From contig NZ_FOWC01000004.1 in the NCBI RefSeq assembly GCF_900115345.1, positions 372,001 through 436,000 on the forward strand: a DNA stretch of 64,000 nt. Direction: 5' to 3'. The notes under the pieces were generated by a model. That model was not told where the DNA came from. It saw nothing but the letters and a program-made list of their open reading frames with translations, and did no database searches. Below are positions 59,095 to 64,000 of the stretch, piece by piece. The position numbers were made by a program, and so were the translations under genes. How positions within the stretch are numbered: the stretch's first letter is position 1; every line of letters begins with the position of its first letter. The DNA comes from Amycolatopsis rubida (GTDB taxonomy: Bacteria > Actinomycetota > Actinomycetes > Mycobacteriales > Pseudonocardiaceae).

Positions 59095-61844
59095 TCCGGA
59101 TCCGCCGCGAGCCGTTCCTGCAACCGCGCGTGCCGGAACTGGTACACCTCGCCGACCTGACGCAGCACGCCGCGGCGATGCGCGTCGTCGAGAAAACCCA
59201 TCAGATCCAACGGGATCCGCTTCCGTGAGGCCAGCCACAACCGGCTGAACGTGTACGCGCCCCAAGCCCGGGCGATCCACACGCTCAACCCCACGGCCAA
59301 CCCGAACACCACCCCGGCCGCCACCGCTTGTGCCGTGCTCGATGCCCGCGAGAAGACCTGGCCGCCGATGATCACACCCGCGATGCCATAGGCGAGGCTT
59401 CCCGGGCTCCGCACCAGAAACCGGCCCAGCAACGCCGACGCCAGGCCGCCCGCGAGGGCCAGCGCCAGGTCGTAATGGTCGTGGAAGACGCCGAGGAACC
59501 GCGTTTCCTTCGTGAAGGCGAACGCCATCCCGTAGAACAAGCCCAGCGAAACGATGAAGGACAAGGTGAACGACAGCGTCGCGGCGCGGTCGTTGCGCAG
59601 GACGCTCGCCGGACTCGACACCCGGCTCGCCTCCAGCGGCGTGTCCAGCCAGACGTGCACGCCGATCGCCAGCCCGAACACGACCGCGAGCAGGGCGATC
59701 ACCCCGGCCGACAGCGACCACGCCAGCCCGAGGCACACCCCGATCAGCACCCCGACCGCGAACCGGCGCAGGAAGCGGCCCGCGGTCCCGCGAAACCGCG
59801 CCTCCACGCGCAACGGCCCCGGTCGGCTGCCGACGGTATGCGTCACACAACCTGCCACCGCGAACGACAGCCCGTAGATCGCCCCGATCACCGGTCCCGC
59901 GGCGATCCAGCCGGTCAGCGCGAACAGCAACGCGGGCGGCAGCCCGAGGCAGAGCCCCAGTACCAGCCTCGGCACCGCACGGTCCAGCTGCCACCACGCG
60001 AGGTCGCGGCTCTGGTCCCGTTCCAGTTGCCGGGCGAAGAAGCTCAGCCAGCGCTGCGCCTGCTCCGCCGGGTAATCGCGCGGGCGGGCCGGGCGGTCGA
60101 GCCGGGCGGGCGGGGCCGGGCGCGAGGTGTAGACCACGGGCAGGTACTCGTCGAGCAGATGGCCCTCGATCGCCGCGCGGCCGGGAAACCGCGTCGTGTC
60201 GCAGAGTTCGCCGGGATCGGTCGAGGGGTGCGCGTACGCCGTCCTGGCCAGATCGACCATCAGCGGCGTGCGAAGTGCCTGCGCCAGCGGGCTTTCCGGA
60301 TGCTGCCGCAGCTGCCGGACGACCGGATCCCAGCGGGTTTCGCCGAAGCGCTGCCGGGCGGTGAGGAAGTCGATCGCGTCCTCGGTCTCGACCGGTTCGA
60401 TCTCCACCACCGCCGCGCGTGACAGAAAGGTCCCGGACTGCGCCACCGCGGATTCGTATTCCGTGCTGCGGCAGGTCACCACGAGCGGACGGCCTCCGGA
60501 AACGGCCTGGTCCAGCGCGTCGATCGCGGCGGTGTGCAGCCCGGGAGCCAGCTCGTCGAGACCGTCGAGCACCGGGATGACCCGGCCTTCGAGCACCAGC
60601 CGCAGCGCCGCGCCCCTGCCGTACGCGCCGGTGTTGGCCAGGCCCGGATACTCCTCGGCCAGGCGGCGGGCCAGCCAGCCGTGCAGGTGTTCCTCGCGCG
60701 GATTCCACGACGACAGCGGCAGCAGCACCGGCACCGGTTCGCCCGGCGGCGGGTCGGCCAGCAGCCCGAGCGTGAGCAGGATGGCCAGCACCGACTTCCC
60801 CGCGCCCGGTTCGCCGAGCACGACCAGCTGCCGCGCCGGGACCTGCCGGAACTTCGCGACGACGTCGGTGAGATCGCCGCTGAAGGTCAGCCGGTCGGGG
60901 CCGCCGGGCCGGCCGAGCACCGCCGGCGCGGCCGCGGCCACCGGACGCTCGGTGCTCGTCCAGGTCAGCGGCACCGGTTCCGGACGGTGCAGCGAACGGA
61001 TCTCGGTCTCCGCGGTCCACTGCCGGACGATCGCCGCCGCGAGTTCCCCGGCCGCCCGATCGAGCTGACCGGAAGGCCGTTCGGGCGGCTCCGCGGCGAC
61101 CGGCTCTCCGGTTTCCCCGCGCAGGATCTGCTCGTGCAACCGGCGCGCCTCCGCACCGGGATCGACCCCGAGTTCTTCGGCGAGCTGCGTCCGCAACCGC
61201 TGGAACACCGCGAGCGCGTCCGCCTGCCGACCGCTGCGGTCCAACGCGAGCATCAGCTGTGCGTACGGCCGTTCCCGCAGCGGATGTTCCTCGACGATCG
61301 CCCTCAGCTCGTCCACCACCTCGCGGTGCTGCCCGAGCTTCAGCTGCCAGTCGATGCACAGCTCCATCGCGTTGAGCCGCTGCTCCTCCAGCCGCGCCGC
61401 GCGCCCGGCGAGCCCCGCGGCGTCCAGCCCGTCCAGCACCGGGCCGCGCCACAGCCGCAACGCCGACCGGATCTTCTCGACCGCGTCGGCCAGCGCTCCG
61501 CCCTCCGCCGACTGACCGGCGGCGGCAACGGCGTCGGTAAACCGAAGCCAGTCGACTTGTCGATTGCCGACCGTAATCCGGTAGCCCGAGCCGTCGGTGA
61601 CGATGAGCTTCTGCTTGGGGTCGCCGAGCCGCTCGCGGAGCACGGAGACGCAGTTCTGGATCTGCTTGGTGGCCGTCGCGGGCGGCTCGCCGTCCCACGT
61701 CGCCTCGATCAGCTTCGGCAGCGGAACGACCGAGTTGGGCGACAGCAGCAAACAGGCCAGCACGCGGCGATGGCGCGCTCCGGGCAGCGTCACCCGGTCG
61801 GTTCCGTCCTGGATTTCCAGCGCTCCGAGCACGCGAAAATCCAT
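59091..61844 (-). CDS. SARP-NACHT regulator with C-terminal membrane domain
   Basis: A 917-residue protein. The SARP winged helix is about 1-95 and the BTAD 100-245, a linker follows, then a NACHT-type NTPase at about 335-500 with Walker A LGEPGAGKS and Walker B VIPVLDGLDELAPG. After about residue 570 come roughly eight to ten hydrophobic helices (for example VPRLVLGLCLGLPPALLFAL), and a soluble tail ends in YQFRHARLQERLAADPD. A SARP-STAND order is known (AfsR), but tethering to a membrane domain is unusual and would put the DNA-binding part at the membrane. The last segment RHARLQERLA is a typical end of NACHT proteins. Target genes are unknown. Confidence 0.85.
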   Translation of the reverse strand: MDFRVLGALEIQDGTDRVTLPGARHRRVLACLLLSPNSVVPLPKLIEATWDGEPPATATKQIQNCVSVLRERLGDPKQKLIVTDGSGYRITVGNRQVDWLRFTDAVAAAGQSAEGGALADAVEKIRSALRLWRGPVLDGLDAAGLAGRAARLEEQRLNAMELCIDWQLKLGQHREVVDELRAIVEEHPLRERPYAQLMLALDRSGRQADALAVFQRLRTQLAEELGVDPGAEARRLHEQILRGETGEPVAAEPPERPSGQLDRAAGELAAAIVRQWTAETEIRSLHRPEPVPLTWTSTERPVAAAAPAVLGRPGGPDRLTFSGDLTDVVAKFRQVPARQLVVLGEPGAGKSVLAILLTLGLLADPPPGEPVPVLLPLSSWNPREEHLHGWLARRLAEEYPGLANTGAYGRGAALRLVLEGRVIPVLDGLDELAPGLHTAAIDALDQAVSGGRPLVVTCRSTEYESAVAQSGTFLSRAAVVEIEPVETEDAIDFLTARQRFGETRWDPVVRQLRQHPESPLAQALRTPLMVDLARTAYAHPSTDPGELCDTTRFPGRAAIEGHLLDEYLPVVYTSRPAPPARLDRPARPRDYPAEQAQRWLSFFARQLERDQSRDLAWWQLDRAVPRLVLGLCLGLPPALLFALTGWIAAGPVIGAIYGLSFAVAGCVTHTVGSRPGPLRVEARFRGTAGRFLRRFAVGVLIGVCLGLAWSLSAGVIALLAVVFGLAIGVHVWLDTPLEASRVSSPASVLRNDRAATLSFTLSFIVSLGLFYGMAFAFTKETRFLGVFHDHYDLALALAGGLASALLGRFLVRSPGSLAYGIAGVIIGGQVFSRASSTAQAVAAGVVFGLAVGLSVWIARAWGAYTFSRLWLASRKRIPLDLMGFLDDAHRRGVLRQVGEVYQFRHARLQERLAADPD

Positions 61845-62124
61845 TCCGCGACTTCCCTCCTCCGCTCCGGGGTCCGAGCATACCCGCGCAGGTCACCGGC
61901 ACCGCGGAGAGCGAAAGGACAGACCGGGGACAGCTTGGGGACGGCGCCGGGCAGGGTGGAAACCACGTCCGGCCCCCGAGGTGGGGACCTGGTCGCCGGC
62001 CTCCGGGCCGACGCGGTGGGGCCGGGCGGACAACCTCTGGACAGGGGCGGGTGCTGGGGGTACTCGCCGCCGTTCGCCGGAAAATCGGGCGACGCGAGCG
62101 ATCGTCTTCGCGACAATCGCGGCC

Positions 62125-62856
62125 GTGGAGGAAGTCGAAGTCATCGTCGCCCACCACGAACGCGCGACCCTGCGCGTCGGCGACGTGTTCCTGAAGGTCG
62201 ACACCGATCAGGCGCGCGCCGACGCCGAGGTCGCGGCGATGGCGCTGGCCCCGGTCCCGACGCCGGAGATCCGGTGGCGGAAGCCGCCCGTGCTCGCGCT
62301 CGCCGCGCTGCCCGGCCGCGAACTGGGCCGCCCCGGCACCCCGTCGACCGCGTCATCGGCAGCCTGGGCCGCCGCGGGAGCCGCCGCCAGGAAGCTGCAC
62401 GAGGCACCGCTGCCGCCGTCGCCCGGCCTGAACCCCGACGAACTCGCCGCGGACCTCGACCGCGAATGCGCGTGGCTGATCGCGAACGACGTCCTCCCCG
62501 CCGGCCTGGTCACCCGCAACCACCAGATCGCCAAAGCAGCGCTGCGCCCGTGGATCCCGGTGTTCACCCACGGCGATCTGCAGGTCGCGCACATCTTCGT
62601 CGAGGGCGACGAGGTCACCGGCATCCTCGACTGGTCCGAAGCCGCCCAAGGCGACGCCCTCTTCGACCTCGCCGCCCTGACCCTCGCCCATCAAGAACAC
62701 CTCGCCGACGTCATGGCCGGCTACGGCACGGACGTCGACCTCGACGTGCTCCGCGCGTGGTGGTCGCTGCGCAGCCTCCGGGTGGTCTATTGGCTGATCG
62801 GACACGGCTTCGACCCGGCTCCGGAAGTCGCGGTCTTGGCGGCCCAGCTATTCTAG
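62125..62856 (+). CDS. APH-like (aminoglycoside phosphotransferase fold) kinase
   Basis: A 243-residue protein with the kinase-like fold of aminoglycoside and choline phosphotransferases. THGDLQVAHIFVEG is the catalytic loop, with the usual Asn replaced by His in the VAHIF part, and VTGILDWSEAAQGDALFDLA carries the metal-binding Asp. The N-lobe is short. GTG 62125 is chosen as the start that begins the lobe (VEEVEVIVAHHERATL). Drug resistance is not implied; the substrate is unknown. Its stop codon lies in the palindrome before the PadR gene. Confidence 0.8.
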   Translation: MEEVEVIVAHHERATLRVGDVFLKVDTDQARADAEVAAMALAPVPTPEIRWRKPPVLALAALPGRELGRPGTPSTASSAAWAAAGAAARKLHEAPLPPSPGLNPDELAADLDRECAWLIANDVLPAGLVTRNHQIAKAALRPWIPVFTHGDLQVAHIFVEGDEVTGILDWSEAAQGDALFDLAALTLAHQEHLADVMAGYGTDVDLDVLRAWWSLRSLRVVYWLIGHGFDPAPEVAVLAAQLF

Positions 62857-62869
62857 CACTAGAATAGCT
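62846..62869. promoter_or_regulatory. PadR operator and leaderless promoter
   Basis: AGCTATTCTAG (62846-62856) and CTAGAATAGCT (62859-62869) form a perfect dyad with a 2-bp spacer. The -10-like TAGAAT (62861-62866) is inside it, six bases before the GTG at 62873, so the transcript is probably leaderless and directly blocked by PadR binding. Confidence 0.75.
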
Positions 62870-62872
62870 GGC

Positions 62873-64000
62873 GTGCCCGTCCTCACCGACGCCGAACTGA
62901 CCGTCCTCGGCCTGCTCGTCGAGCAACCCCGGCACGGCTACGAACTGGAGCGGGTGATCGAGGAACGCGGCATCCGCGCCTGGACCGCACTCGGCTTCTC
63001 CTCGATCTATTACGTCCTCGACAAGCTGGCCAAGCGCGGCCTGATCGAAGCCGCCGACGGCCCCCGCTCCGGGAAGTCGCGCGCGACCTTCCAGGCCACG
63101 CCGTCCGGCGGCCAACTCTGCGCGGACGCCACCCGCGAAGCGCTCGCTGCCCGCACGCCGATCCACGCGCGCGTCCTCATCGCCATGGCCAACAGCCCCG
63201 GCCTGCCGGACGCAGAAGTGCATTCCGGACTGACCGCGCGACTCGCCGCGGTACGCGAACAACTCGCCGAAGTCCGGGCGACGCGCGCCCGCCAAGAGCC
63301 CCTGCCCGACGCCGCGGCAGCGATCTTCGATTACAGCGAAGCGATGCTCACGGCCGATCTCACCTGGACCGAGAGCGTCCTCACCGAGGAGACCGCGATG
63401 GAGAAGTACGACGTCAAGAAGGCCCACCGCGCGCTGTATGCGCCGCCGTCGAAAGACTTCACCGTCGTGGACGTCCCCGCGCTTCAGTACCTCGCCGTCG
63501 ACGGCCACGGCGACCCGAACACCGCGCCGGAGTACACGAACGCCGTCGAAGCGCTGTACGGAATCGCATACTCGGTGAAGTTCGCCAGCAAGAAAGCCCT
63601 CGGCCGGGACTTCGTCGTCGGACCGCTCGAAGGGCTGTGGCGCGCGGACGACCCCACAGTCTTCCTGACGCGGGAAAAAGCGAAGTGGGGCTGGACGATG
63701 ATGATCAATCAGCCGGACTGGGTCACCGAGGAGATGGTCCGGGAAGCAGCCGAAAGCGTCGCGAAGAAGAAGGACAACCCCGCGCTCGCCCGAGTTCGGC
63801 TACGCACACTGACCGAAGACACGAGCGTCCAGATCCTGCACCTCGGCTCGTACGACGACGAAACGCCCACACTGCACCGGCTCCACCAGGAATACCTGCC
63901 CGAGCACGGCCTGACCTTCAACGGCGACCATCACGAGATCTACCTGAGCGACCCGCGCCGCACGGCACCCGACAAGCTGAAGACCGTGCTACGGCAGCCG
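62873..64000 (+). CDS. PadR regulator fused to a GyrI-like effector domain (3' partial)
   Basis: One uninterrupted frame of at least 376 codons. Residues 1-175 are a PadR protein: winged helix ELTVLGLLVEQPRHGYELERVIEE and SSIYYVLDKLAKRGLIEA, then the dimer helix. From about residue 176 (MEKYDVKKAHRALYAPP) follows a GyrI-like small-molecule-binding domain with DFVVGPLEGLWRADDP and GDHHEIYLSDPRRT. In most genomes these are two genes. The in-frame ATG at 63398 could also give the GyrI part alone. The window ends at LKTVLRQP, normally the last residues of the GyrI protein, so little is missing. Autoregulation through the upstream palindrome is likely. Confidence 0.85.
   Translation, partial: MPVLTDAELTVLGLLVEQPRHGYELERVIEERGIRAWTALGFSSIYYVLDKLAKRGLIEAADGPRSGKSRATFQATPSGGQLCADATREALAARTPIHARVLIAMANSPGLPDAEVHSGLTARLAAVREQLAEVRATRARQEPLPDAAAAIFDYSEAMLTADLTWTESVLTEETAMEKYDVKKAHRALYAPPSKDFTVVDVPALQYLAVDGHGDPNTAPEYTNAVEALYGIAYSVKFASKKALGRDFVVGPLEGLWRADDPTVFLTREKAKWGWTMMINQPDWVTEEMVREAAESVAKKKDNPALARVRLRTLTEDTSVQILHLGSYDDETPTLHRLHQEYLPEHGLTFNGDHHEIYLSDPRRTAPDKLKTVLRQP

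Noticed and set aside
59083..62157. 1024-residue minus-strand frame over the SARP-NACHT gene
   Set aside because: It is a shadow frame; the frame 59091-61844 has SARP, NACHT and membrane features.
1..64000. tRNA, rRNA, CRISPR and insertion-sequence signals
   Set aside because: No tRNA-like cloverleaf, rRNA segment, regular spacer-repeat array or transposase was found by reading both strands; small RNAs cannot be excluded without covariance searches.

Overview
The window is GC-rich, densely packed actinomycete DNA with GTG/TTG starts and many 1-10 bp gene overlaps. MbtH, SARP regulators and a full vanRS/vanHAX/vanY set point to an Amycolatopsis-like member of the Pseudonocardiales. That placement is inferred from gene content, not from a marker gene. 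No rRNA, tRNA, CRISPR array or insertion sequence was seen.

Layout. (1) 1-3.0 kb: a CoA-transferase (cut by the window edge), an acyl-CoA dehydrogenase and a GntR regulator form a catabolic operon. (2) 3.4-6.1 kb: an ESX-type secreted-protein operon (small EspC-like protein, DUF1023 alpha/beta hydrolase, lipoprotein). (3) 6.3-8.0 kb: a frameshifted NB-ARC/TPR gene, then about 1.3 kb with no gene. (4) 9.3-43.6 kb: a biosynthetic gene cluster I do not recognise. (5) 43.6-44.4 kb: two frameshifted genes (DUF4267-like and MarR). (6) 44.5-51.3 kb: housekeeping and stress genes, a MarR-controlled pair and a two-component system. (7) 51.3-52.9 kb: a decayed gene and a DtxR-family regulator. (8) 53.0-59.1 kb: glycopeptide resistance, vanH-vanA-vanX-murG-like, vanRS and vanY. 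(9) 59.1-64.0 kb: a membrane SARP-NACHT protein, a phosphotransferase and a PadR-GyrI fusion cut by the right edge.

The cluster. A SARP regulator precedes a plus-strand operon: ACP, type II-like ketosynthase, chain-length-factor-like partner, FabG-like ketoreductase, ATP-grasp ligase, then SbnB and SbnA homologues that make 2,3-diaminopropionate (Dap), and a short MMPL-like membrane protein. A facing minus-strand operon of about 16 kb encodes a CrtI-like oxidoreductase, a second ACP, a half-length and a full-length acyl-CoA dehydrogenase, a second SbnA, a 3226-residue NRPS, an ABC exporter and MbtH. The NRPS reads C-A-PCP-C-A-PCP-C-A(dead)-PCP-TE. Its first two A domains have identical predicted pockets with extra acidic residues, consistent with two Dap residues; its third A domain has lost its catalytic motifs. 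Further genes are a MacB-like exporter, a kinase/regulator pair and a three-gene operon of KAS III, a group-III-fold PLP decarboxylase and a Cys-less thiolase-fold protein. The promoters of the first ACP and of the CrtI-like gene share the same three GTCA repeats at 11-bp spacing, 15 bp from a -10 box. This suggests one SARP switch drives both main operons. The inferred product is an acylated, Dap-containing short peptide; its structure is not known from the sequence.

The van region stands apart from any glycopeptide cluster. vanH and vanY share a 33-bp promoter element (29/33 identical) placed exactly 19 bp before each start codon, which I propose as the VanR target.
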